Part shown: positions 1 through 7,163 of the stretch, in pieces | Numbering within the stretch: position 1 is the first letter of the stretch | Layout: every line of letters begins with the position of its first letter | Source of the DNA: Chara braunii | Taxonomy: Eukaryota; Streptophyta; Charophyceae; Charales; Characeae | Assembly (NCBI GenBank): GCA_003427395.1 | Contig: BFEA01000445.1 | Span: 534,028-556,796, forward strand | Length of the DNA: 22,769 bases | Reading direction: 5' to 3' | Program-made: the position numbers and the translations under genes | The notes under the pieces: model-generated | What the model was told of the DNA's origin: nothing | Databases searched by the model: none | Seen by the model: the letters and a program-made list of their open reading frames with translations, nothing else

Positions 1-570
1 TTTCGTTTTTTTTTCCCCGTTTTTTTCGCACCTTTTAGGCCGACGTTCGGGATGCCTGCGCCCGGTAGTCCGAGCCTCGACACGGGTCGGCGTACCGGTC
101 GGCCGAGGCTCGGACTCGATAGCTGGGCCAGGTACTGGTGGCTTAAGGACTGGTACTATTTATAGAGAAAAAAAAAAAAAAAAAAACGATTGGTGGCATG
201 AACTAGCTGGAATTACATCCTAAGCATGGGAGAAACTGCTCACTCCAACCCATCTAACTCAAAGGGACCAACTTTTTTTTTTTTTTAGTTGGTCGTTGAG
301 GCACCATTCCTATTCGCTGCCATACNCGTAGATCATTCCCTGCCCTCCACNACTTCAAATGTTTCTACTTGCCTCCCAAGCTGCCGCTGNCNCCCTAGTC
401 TGCGGAATCATGTGGGATCCGNCAAAACACGACTTTTTACTTACGGTAAANAGTGTGGGATGAGACCCTTACACGGTGGTGGGTCTGTAAGAGTTACGGA
501 AGTCGGACGACGGAAAATAAGCCAGGCCATAACTGCACCCACAAGAAAGTGGTAGCATGAGTANTTCCCN
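1..570. other. Non-genic left edge
   Basis: No gene is supported here. The stretch holds an inverted repeat (68-115), an A-run at 168-186 and a T-run at 273-286. A short open frame at 289-555 contains several Ns and has no recognisable motif, so I treat it as chance. Confidence 0.6.
68..115. repeat. 12-bp perfect inverted repeat
   Basis: GTCCGAGCCTCG at 68-79 is matched by its exact reverse complement at 104-115, with a 24-nt GC-rich loop between. It could be the subterminal part of a transposon end or a structured RNA. No target duplication can be assigned. Confidence 0.6.
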
Positions 571-580
571 CAGTTAGACC

Positions 581-645
581 TATGCCAGTGGTCAGNTTTG
601 GCACTCAGGGCGTACTGGAATGTANTAGTCCCACGTTCAAATCCA
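581..645 (+). repeat. tRNA-like unit (possible SINE head)
   Basis: An A-box-like stretch (TGCCAGTGGTCAG, from 583) and a good B box (GTTCAAATCC, 635-644) are spaced about 53 bp apart, within the range of tRNAs with a long variable arm. The acceptor stem is not convincing and one N falls inside, so this is a pol III promoter-like relic rather than a working tRNA. It lies immediately upstream of the point where the first LINE fragment begins. Confidence 0.35.
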
Positions 646-664
646 CCGTGATTGTTCTTGAGTG

Positions 665-1060
665 AGGCAGGAGGAGGTGTTGGTGGAATACTTTGAGAAA
701 GGAAGGGACAACCTCTTAACTNGGAGCAGACAACCGTTTGTATGGANTGAGAGAAAGCAGGTCTACCGCATCAGGGTCTTGGAGGAGAACCCGGGGTGGA
801 GGGCTTTCAGACCAGAGACTTCTACCGTTGAGCTGCCCCTGGACCCAGAAGAATGGAGAGGGAGGCAAGGAAATTTGGCGGCCCGCANAGGGGGAGGGCA
901 TCAGTCGGAGNTGCAGCTAGCCANCTTNAAGGCAAAATCGACATACAAGATGTTGAGAACTAGGAGATGCCTTCGAGACGTAGTGGAAGACAGGTGGCAG
1001 CGCCATCTATACATGGACGTGGGTCTGCTAAAATCTATCAGATGGTTCCAAGAGTATAAG
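665..1060 (+). pseudogene. LINE ORF2 fragment, upstream of the zf-RVT domain (copy A, left part)
   Basis: A single open frame aligns by eye with the second LINE at about 15,310-15,690. Shared blocks include YRIRVLEE against FRIRVLKE, a PET/PDT block, and LRDVVEDRWQRHL against LKDVVRKRWMRHL followed by IRWF/IKWF. This is the stretch of L1 ORF2p between the reverse transcriptase and the C-terminal zinc finger. Homology begins near 665, as expected of a LINE truncated at its 5' end during target-primed reverse transcription. It stops abruptly at 1060 against a T-tract. The next residues of ORF2 are found near 5975, so this is probably the left half of one interrupted copy. The call rests on internal comparison within the window. 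Confidence 0.75.
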
Positions 1061-1152
1061 GTTTTTTTTTTTTTTTTTTTTTTCTTAACAAAGCCCCAAT
1101 CTATTCGTGGGGACTCGGGAGGAACACGTGCTGGGAATCGGGCCCAGCGTCT
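1061..1152 (-). mobile_element. Short retroposon, minus strand, inserted in LINE copy A
   Basis: Read on the minus strand, this runs from GACGCTGGGCCC through ACGAATAGATTGGGGC to an A-tract (T-tract at 1062-1083 on the plus strand). The same order and wording recurs at 16,745 (GACGCTGGACCC, then CCACCAATAGATGG), at 16,908 and at 17,803. An A-tail at one end and dispersed copies in both orientations indicate a retroposed SINE-like family. No clear target duplication is visible. It marks the point where LINE copy A is broken. Confidence 0.6.
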
Positions 1153-1200
1153 TATATAGAAAATTACCTAGGAATTTGAAAAACTTGAGAATTTGCAGTG

Positions 1201-2130
1201 CCGGGGCCACTACCCGGCTTTGGCTAAGAACTAAATTAAGAGATACAAACAAACTACTGAAAGATAGGCAAAAATTNAGGAAAAGACTCAGACCCCTCTC
1301 CATNCTCATTACCTCACTCNGGCAAGTCTTACTGCAGCAGAGCCACCATCTCTGCTGCTGCTGTANCCTATTACCATCCTACCAGCTGCCCCCCACACTA
1401 GTAGGACGGTTGATATCCATCCTTCTTCTCCCACTCACCCAGGCAAAGTTTCAGGAAACGTCTCAAACCCCCCCATCCATCCTCTTTACCTCACTCTGGC
1501 AAGACTTACTGCAGCAGAACCACCATCTCTGATGCTGCTATACCCTATTTCCATCCTACTAGCTAGTGCCTTCACTGGTAGGACGCTTGATATCCCGCCA
1601 TCTACTTCCAACACCAACCAACGTCGTTCTGACCGCAGCTCTATGAATATAACAGCATCTCGAGACCACCAGAAACAACTGAAAGACAATTTTGAAGGTC
1701 TGGGATACCGGGGCCATTACCCGGCTTTGGCGAAGAAAAATTGGATCCAGATTAAGAATTACTATGGCAAAATTNCNAAAATAGGCAAGACTTCANGAAC
1801 CNCCTCANAAACCCCCATCCATCCTCTTTACCTCACTCCGGCAAGACTTACTGCAANAGAGCCACCATCTCCGNTGNTGTTATACCCTATTTCCATCCTA
1901 CCAGCAAGCCCCCTCACTAGTAGGACGCTTGTTATCCCACCATCTACTTCTCTCACTCACATAAGCAAAAATTCAGAGAACGTCCCAGAAACCCTCATCC
2001 ATCCTCTTTTCCTTACCCCAACAAGACTTATTGTAGCAGAGCCACCATCTCCGCTGCTGATGTACCCTATTTCCATCCTACCACCTAGCCGCCTCACTAG
2101 TAGGACGCGTGATATCCTACCATCTACTTC
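1201..2130. repeat. Nested tandem repeat, 177-180-bp subunits in 507-bp units
   Basis: A block beginning CCGGGGCCAYTACCCGGCTT occurs at 1201 and 1708, 507 bp apart. Each copy is followed by two subunits starting RGCAAGNCTTACTGCAGCAG or a variant, at 1321 and 1498, then at 1840 and 2020 (spacings 177 and 180). Each subunit also contains TACCCTATTTCCATCCTAC and a TAGTAGGACG-like block. A fifth, more diverged subunit starts at 2757. The repeat is proline-, serine- and threonine-rich when translated. Its origin is unknown; it may be a duplicated piece of a degenerate gene or of a larger transposon. Confidence 0.75.
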
Positions 2131-2212
2131 CAACAGCAACCAGCGACATCCTTGCATTGAACCACTACAGATNTATGAACATAACCGCATCAGAAAAGCC
2201 CACAGTGAGTAG
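1532..2212 (+). CDS. Hypothetical repeat-encoded open frame, probably degenerate
   Basis: A 226-codon frame stays open across most of the second 507-bp unit. It holds a block GYRGHYPALAKKNWIQIKNYY, then two copies of a Pro/Ser/Thr-rich module (LTPARL, EPPSP, YPISILPA, TSRT, IPPSTS). The first block has the W-plus-spaced-basic look of a small helical DNA-binding segment, but I do not recognise a family. In the first 507-bp unit the matching block is in a different frame with disruptions. Openness may be only a by-product of low stop content in C-rich repeat DNA. No promoter or splice signal can be assigned. Confidence 0.2.
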   Translation: MLLYPISILLASAFTGRTLDIPPSTSNTNQRRSDRSSMNITASRDHQKQLKDNFEGLGYRGHYPALAKKNWIQIKNYYGKIXKIGKTSXTXSXTPIHPLYLTPARLTAXEPPSPXXLYPISILPASPLTSRTLVIPPSTSLTHISKNSENVPETLIHPLFLTPTRLIVAEPPSPLLMYPISILPPSRLTSRTRDILPSTSNSNQRHPCIEPLQXYEHNRIRKAHSE

Positions 2213-3178
2213 CAAGAAACCCTTAGAATCCTGAAGCGACCTCAAGACCACCAGGAGCGAAAAATGAGACCCAAATGGGATTATCTGGAAGCCGATACAA
2301 ACGAAAACATGTTGCCCCAATGACATCAACGGACTATCTTACGGGTGCCTCAACCCACATATCCAAGATACCAGACTNTTCCAGACCTNGTACCCCCAAC
2401 CGCTGGGTTACAAGGCGACGCGACCTACCTCAGCTCCGACCCGNGTCGTCCNAATACCAGCTCGCGGTTAGCCACTGGACTGCCTTCCACCCTCGACANT
2501 TCCCCAGATCTCTCTATCAGACCTCTAACCCCCGCATACTCAGGTTACAGNGCAGTGCAACCCAACCCNAGCTCCGGCCAACGTNGTTCTGGCATCGGCC
2601 AACCCTAACCTTATGGACATGATGGCGATAACCCACNGNCGGATAATCTGTTGAAAACACCGCGACAACTAAGGCTTCAAAATACCCGGCTTCCTCCATG
2701 CACCGGTCATGCTCAACATCCCCAAACCACCTGAAAACTNCCCCTAACCCCCCTCCGGCAAGACTTATCACAACGCAGNCACCAACTCCGTTNCTGCTAT
2801 GCCCNATTTTAGTCCTACNGACTGACCCCCTCGCCAGCAGGACGCGTCACCTCCCTCCCACTACTAACCCCTCTCAAGCAGGAGTATATCACAACGACCA
2901 GTGCAACAACAAGACACTAGAATACCGTCTCAGGCGAGTCGAAACATCAGGAAAATCAAGATTCAACAAATTTACGAGACCATTGAAATTCTAAAAAGTT
3001 TGAGATCACTATTCAAGATCAGAGACAAGGCTCTGATTTACGATCGTCAATATGAATCGAGAATTATTCAGAAATTTGAAGATCATTCATGGATCCACTA
3101 TCGAATCAGATTCGTGGATTATTCTTNACGAGTTCATTGAGAATAAAAAAAGTTAGAAAACATATTCGAGATCAGAGA
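2213..3178. other. Diverged repeat and AT-rich flank
   Basis: No gene is supported. The left part is C-rich, contains many Ns, and includes the fifth diverged subunit (2757-2870). From about 2940 the sequence becomes AT-rich. The block from 3017 to 3094 (CAGAGACAAGGCTCTGATTT, then GAATTATTCAGAAA and ATCATTCATGGA) is related to 4108-4190 on the far side of the inverted-repeat element, so it provides an outgroup for that insertion site. Confidence 0.55.
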
Positions 3179-4107
3179 ACANAGGATTCGTGAAAACCCA
3201 ACAAAACCACAAAACCCAACATTTTGTATAGAGTGAAAAACTAGAAGTCAAACTTCTATATCTAATTAAAAAAAAAAACACATTTTCGACCACTTTTCGA
3301 GAGACAAGGCAAAAAATCAGGCAAACAGTTAAGTGATCCTTGAGATGTGGAAGAAAACTCGTTCTTGCAAAAATTTTGTTATAGGATTATAAGTCATTCT
3401 CAATAGACCTCCAGACTCACAGAACTCCAATAAAACAAACTCGAAAGTTGTAAGAAAACACTTTTAGTGAATTATGGCATATAAGAGTATATGTCGTTTT
3501 CAACGTTTATAAAACTCTATAAAGCAATTTTGAAGTTATTAAAAAAAAAAAAAAAAAAAAAAGTAAAAGTTTTCTTAAAAAATATATGTTATGTATAATA
3601 ATAGCAGAAACAATTTTTTTTGGCTCGGAAAAAACTTCAAATTCATAGTCAAACGCAAGCTAAAAATAAAAAACCAAACGAAAAAAAATAAAAAGTAACA
3701 TTTAAAAAAATGGAAGTTTGTCCACATATGGGATAATATGTTATGGCGAANGTATTAATAAACAAGATAACATGTCCGCACGATCACCAAACCCTCAAAC
3801 ATGTTCGTCTTGATACACAACTTATAGGACTATACACATGATCTTTTAAGATAATAAAAAGCATAGATATTTCAATTTATAAATGTACGATGCTCTGCCT
3901 AGTAATTATTTAGTGTGAAAAATTTTATTTTTTTACTCGCTACTTCCACTGGTTCTTAAATTTATTTTTTTTATTTTTTTTGTGTTTTTTTTTACTTTGC
4001 AAAAAATCTTGCTCCTGTAGAAGGCCTAAAAAACGTACTCTCAGAATACTAAATAAATTTTATTCAAACCCAACATTTTTTTTGTTGGGTTTTCACGAAT
4101 CCTATGT
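3179..4107. mobile_element. 929-bp AT-rich inverted-repeat element (MITE-like)
   Basis: The left end AGGATTCGTGAAAACCCAAC (from 3183) continues for 24 bp that are the exact reverse complement of 4080-4103. Taking the N at 3182 as T, the match extends outward to a 28-bp terminal repeat, 3179-3206 against 4080-4107. Motif AAACCCAAC recurs inside both ends. The interior is AT-rich with an A-run at 3541-3562 and no open frame, so it would be non-autonomous. Flanks on the two sides belong to one repeat type (compare 3017-3040 with 4108-4130), which supports an insertion. No target duplication can be fixed because of the N and poor flanks, so the superfamily is unassigned. Confidence 0.7.
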
Positions 4108-4181
4108 AAGAGGCGAAACTCTGATTTATGATCATCAACATAAAAGGATCAAATAAAGAATTATTCAGAAAATTTTGAATT

Positions 4182-4302
4182 CATTCATGAGTCCGCTGTC
4201 TTGAATCAAGTTAGAATTGAAAACCTAAATTTTTTTGTCACGAAAAAAAACAAATAGGAAAATTCAAAGGATTGAATTCGAAAACCTGAGATTAGAACCA
4301 TT
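4182..4302. repeat. 121-bp direct repeat, unit 1 (uninserted)
   Basis: This unit runs CATTCATGAGTCCGCTGTCT, then GAATCAAGTTAGAATTG, GAAAACCTAAAT and GAGATTAGAAC. The next unit begins at 4303 with CATTCATCAGTCCGCTGTCT and, once the insertion at 4326-4594 is removed, continues in parallel at 4607-4699 (ATCAAATTAGGATTGGAAAC onwards). Unit 1 therefore shows what the locus looked like before that insertion. Confidence 0.8.
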
Positions 4303-4313
4303 CATTCATCAGT

Positions 4314-4325
4314 CCGCTGTCTTGA
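4314..4325. repeat. Left target-site duplication
   Basis: CCGCTGTCTTGA here matches CCGTTGTCTTGA at 4595-4606 with one mismatch. The undisrupted paralogous site at 4193-4204 carries it only once. The final GA is ambiguous because it could belong to the element, so the duplication is 10-12 bp. Confidence 0.8.
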
Positions 4326-4370
4326 CCCTTGATGAGTCCGACACTGGCGCTGGACGAAACATGTCGGGTC
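4324..4370 (+). ncRNA. Minimal type I hammerhead ribozyme, one core substitution
   Basis: Stem I pairs GACCC (4324-4328) with GGGTC (4366-4370). The core TTGATGA (4329-4335) differs from the usual CTGATGA by a T at position 3. Stem II pairs GTCC (4336-4339) with GGAC (4352-4355) around a 12-nt loop. GAAAC (4356-4360) and the cleavage triplet GTC (4363-4365) follow, leaving a stem III of at most two pairs. Cleavage would fall after 4365. The stem III segment ACATGT (4359-4364) is self-complementary, so two RNAs could form a continuous six-pair stem III, as known for minimal hammerheads that cleave as dimers. The C3-to-U change replaces the C3-G8 pair by a wobble and probably weakens activity. 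Confidence 0.7.
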
Positions 4371-4594
4371 GTCCGCCAGTAGACTCGATTTGCGCTATCT
4401 CGATTACGGGCATGTCGCCTATCTTCGTTCGAGCATTCGGGCTGTTTTTTCCATGATTATTACAGAGCTTACTCGTCGCGTTCGGGGTATCATCTCTGTG
4501 TGTTGTTATCTCCCTTCTCTTTATCACCTTCTTCTCGAGCATTGGTTTGTTCTGCGTACACTGTTTTCTTTGATGGTTGTCGAATGCATTAATA
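4326..4594 (+). mobile_element. 269-bp hammerhead-bearing short retroposon
   Basis: The insertion is delimited by a 10-12-bp target duplication and by comparison with the empty unit 121 bp upstream. Its first 45 bp form a hammerhead ribozyme core; the remainder is mixed-composition DNA ending GCATTAATA, with no poly(A) and no coding frame of note. Hammerhead-bearing non-autonomous elements include plant LTR retrozymes (type III), small animal retrozymes and Penelope-like elements (type I, often minimal). The architecture here, a type I minimal core, no LTRs and a TPRT-sized duplication, fits the second group better. Whether an autonomous partner exists cannot be told from this window. The element also could be a chance capture of a ribozyme by another retroposon. 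Confidence 0.75.
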
Positions 4595-4606
4595 CCGTTG
4601 TCTTGA
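4595..4606. repeat. Right target-site duplication
   Basis: CCGTTGTCTTGA is the second copy of the target, one mismatch from the left copy. The sequence after it, ATCAAATTAGG, continues the unit as ATCAAGTTAGA does in the uninserted copy at 4205. Confidence 0.8.
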
Positions 4607-4751
4607 ATCAAATTAGGATTGGAAACCTAAAGCTTCCTGTCATGAGAAAATCAGATAGAAAAATCCAAAAGATTAAATTAAAAAATCAGAGATTAGAATA
4701 AAAAATCGGATTTACAATCATCTGAAAATTAGAATCGAGTTATTGTCTATG

Positions 4752-4887
4752 GATGCAGTTTTTATAACACTTCCAAGGGTTGTAGTGGTTACGATACTTC
4801 NCTTCTNTANAGGAGAGTGCCGGTTCGAGGCCGTCCGTGTACGGNGGGGCATGATGTCCCAAACACACGTTGTTCAGTAATCACTGT
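4752..4887 (+). repeat. 136-bp tRNA-like unit, copy 1
   Basis: An A-box-like TGTAGTGGTTAC (4781) and a strong B box GGTTCGAGGCC (4822) are 41 bp apart, as in a tRNA. An arm CTTCT/AGGAG sits where the anticodon stem would be, with a degenerate loop, and GCCGG/CCGTC forms most of a T stem. The tail runs through CATGATGTCCCAAACACACG to CACTGT. It is best read as a tRNA-derived SINE or tRNA relic. Several Ns fall inside this copy, all at positions that are resolved in copy 2. Confidence 0.55.
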
Positions 4888-5079
4888 GAAGGCGTCCGTG
4901 AACCCCCNGGCAGTTGGCCCTTGTGTGTGAGCGGGATAAAGTAGCGGTGGTGAGNTGCGTNTTGTCCAAGNGGATTGTGTGNGGATTGTTCGAGTCCGTG
5001 GTGTGGCGTGCGTGTGTGTGTGGTGTGAGTTCAAGGACGCTACAACCCTGGAGGTGGGCTGCATATCACGACCAGTATA
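4888..5079. other. Spacer between the tRNA-like copies
   Basis: GT-rich spacer with no gene. A TGTTCGAGTCC at 4987-4997 resembles another B box but no A box is convincingly placed. Confidence 0.4.
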
Positions 5080-5215
5080 GATGCAGTTTTTATAACACTT
5101 CAAAGGGTTGTAGTGGTTACGATACTTCGCTTCTGTACAGGAGGGTGCCGGTTCGAGGCCGTCCGTGTACGGCGGGGCATGATGTCCCAAACACACGTTG
5201 TTCAGTAATCACTGT
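5080..5215 (+). repeat. 136-bp tRNA-like unit, copy 2
   Basis: Same length and boundaries as the copy at 4752, 328 bp downstream in the same orientation. I see only two substitutions outside the Ns (CTTCCAAGG to CTTCAAAGG and GAGAGTG to GAGGGTG). The B box GGTTCGAGGCC is identical. Near-identity suggests a recent tandem duplication of a 328-bp block or two recent insertions. Confidence 0.55.
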
Positions 5216-5974
5216 CTTGAAGCTATCGCCTAAAAAAAAAGATTAAAACGAAAAAACGAAGGTCACTCAAGCCACGAACTTCAAGAGAAAAACTATGGAT
5301 CGAAGTGTATAAACTAACCTCTCATCATGAGGTGTCTGTCTCCCCCAAACCTTTACCCCCTCCCTTATCGGCCCGAAGGCAACTCAACCATCACATGGCC
5401 ACACTCTCGGTCTTAAAAAAGAAACTGAACAATAAGGAATAAACGGACCGTGACTTCACTTTACCCCTCACATGCCACGTAGCAAGACAAAACCACCAAA
5501 CCCGCCGGTGACCCCTCACTGGTTGTCCGGGGGGAACATACCTTCCAAGCCCTTCGTTGTCCTTCATGTCCTGACTCTTTCGTTAGATACGTGACACCCC
5601 GCCATTCGTAGCTCTGATGATGATGCTGGCAGACCCTACCCTTCGCAGCCCTTCGCAAGTAGCCTCTTCGCAGTAGCCTCATCCTCTACGCACGATGCAT
5701 CACCCTTATCACCATCCTTCCCATTATCGTCCATCACCCAAAACTTCTCAACCACCACCTTACACCACCACCTCGAATCCACTCCCCTTTGCACCGCACC
5801 ACACCGCCGCTTGTTGCTGTCCAACGCCGCTTGATTCGACTTCGCGTTCCTCCGCCGCATGTCACCGCTCGGCGCCGCTCGGTCTGACTGCGCAGGTGGG
5901 GCGCATCGCTCCTGGCCGTGCTGCACCCCTAGCCAACTACGCCACTCCATGTCAGCGCCCGCCTCATTGACGTT
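5216..5974. other. Non-genic stretch before LINE copy C
   Basis: AT-rich to 5300, then C-rich with short direct repeats (CCCTTCGCAG/CCCTTCGCAA near 5640, CGCTCGGCGCCGCTCGG near 5868). Open frames on both strands are uncorrelated with any family I recognise. It ends where LINE homology resumes. Confidence 0.45.
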
Positions 5975-6770
5975 CAGACCCACAATAATCTCATTCTTGC
6001 AATGGCAAATTGCACATCGCTGTTTGCCTACCAACGATTGGTTGATTGACCATACACGTTTGGAGCAGCAANGAAGGGCTTAGCCATGGTGTCGCAGATG
6101 TATGTCCATCTTCCCCCCTCAAAAGAGAGCGGAAACGGTGGAACATATCTTTATGCAGTGCCCATCGTCGGTACCGTTGTGGCGGTGGTGGGATGGGATC
6201 TGGCAGTAGATGTTCCCTGATTTCCTGTGGCCATGGGACTGGAGAGCGGTCTTGCTAGGACACTGCCCAAACATCCCAAAAGGCGGGTACGCCTGGAACC
6301 TCTTCCGCCTGCCAGTGGGCAGAAGATCCATACTGTGATTAATTTNNTGGAGAAGGTGTGTGCTGGAAATGGAGGGAGCTAGGGTGGAGGAGGGGGAGGC
6401 CATGGAACACTTCAAACAACTAGTGCAGGCTGAGATCACCGTCCGTTGGCAGGCCGCGAAACAGAAACTGGATAATGTGCACTACAGGAGGGATGCGGAC
6501 CGGATTATCTCCCAATTCGGAGAGGAATGGTTAGGTGGGAAGAGGGGGGGCTGGATAACCAATGTGACATCATGGTCGGAAGACGAGCGGAGGGAACAAG
6601 GTAAGGCAGAGGAAGAGGTCCCCCACACAGACATGAAGCGGGACTACAGGCTACTGTTTCGAGAGTGGACGANCGTTGATCCAGGGATCCCCCTCAGACC
6701 ACCGCAAGATTTTGGAGACCCCTTTACGCCCCACCCGCTCTCAATAGTGGAAATCTTGCAAGAAGTCTAG
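5975..6770 (+). pseudogene. LINE ORF2 C-terminus with zf-RVT (copy A, right part)
   Basis: From LQWQIAHRCLPTNDWLIDHT (6000-6059) this matches LQWQIEHHCLPTNDGLIDRT of the second LINE, the conserved lead-in to the zf-RVT zinc finger. The finger region at 6085-6170 is frameshifted and its cysteines are not readable in one frame. From 6360 to the TAG at 6768-6770 a clean frame matches the other copy's tail: WLGGKRGGWITN against WLGGEQGGWMTD, DYRLLFREWT against DYHLHFHDWT, IPLRPPQDFGDPF against ILLRPLSDFPDPF. The start picks up within about eight codons of where the fragment ending at 1060 stops, so both probably belong to one 5'-truncated copy split by about 4.9 kb of later insertions. Confidence 0.75.
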
Positions 6771-6847
6771 TCGGGCAGTCGGACGAAGCAGGGGGTGGGG
6801 ATGCCTAGTCAATTGCTTCTCTTCTCCCCTCCCCTCCCCTCCTCTCC

Positions 6848-6885
6848 CTGTCTCTTATACACATCTAGATGTGTATAAGAGACAG
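6848..6885. other. Nextera mate-pair junction adapter (assembly artefact)
   Basis: CTGTCTCTTATACACATCT is followed directly by its reverse complement, 38 bp in all. This is two Tn5 mosaic ends joined head to head, the exact junction adapter left by Nextera mate-pair circularisation. It is not biological. Sequence on the two sides came from opposite ends of a circularised fragment, so adjacency of 6847 and 6886 should not be trusted. Confidence 0.97.
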
Positions 6886-7116
6886 GTGAAGGTGGGACTC
6901 GCTGTCAGGTTGATCTAAGAGGCAGGAGGGCATGACATGCAAGGGACAGAGTCAGTTGGGGGAGACGAGCAGCACTCTGAAAAGCCCAATGAAGCCCCCG
7001 AGCTCCTTTGGCATCAANTGGAACTAGTACTAGGGAGGNGGGTGGGGTGGCCAATGCCATAAGGACCAGTGCCCCCCGGACCCGAGGCAGTGGCCCCCNT
7101 CCCGACCACCTCCAGC

Positions 7117-7163
7117 CCTGCTCAGTCAATCTCCTGCAACCCAGGGTAATCAATGCTGGCAGG
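7117..7163 (+). mobile_element. LINE 3' terminal tail, copy A
   Basis: This 47-bp segment, starting CCTGCTCAGTCAAT and ending GGCAGG, matches 16,642-16,688 at 42 of 47 positions; similarity stops after it in both places. It holds a small hairpin CCTG/CAGG at 7133-7145. It is the likely 3' terminus of the LINE, without a poly(A) tail. Here it lies on the far side of the adapter from ORF2. Confidence 0.65.

Larger units (their letters stand above)
4303..4699. repeat. 121-bp direct repeat, unit 2 (interrupted)
   Basis: The left 23 bp (4303-4325) and right part (4607-4699) together align with unit 1 along its whole length. The interruption is the 269-bp element plus one copy of the duplicated target. 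Both units end in the same GAGATTAGAA block. The unit shows no coding capacity. Confidence 0.75.

Noticed and set aside
4184-4200. CATGAGTCCGCTG as a second hammerhead core
   Set aside because: It resembles TGATGAGTCC, but no GAAA with a pairing stem II or cleavage triplet follows at the right distance.
4309-4611. 100-codon minus-strand frame over the hammerhead element
   Set aside because: No family resemblance; the plus-strand ribozyme and insertion structure explain the region better.
5636-6034. 132-codon minus-strand open frame
   Set aside because: It overlaps the LINE zf-RVT lead-in on the plus strand and C-rich sequence that lowers stop density; no motif is seen.
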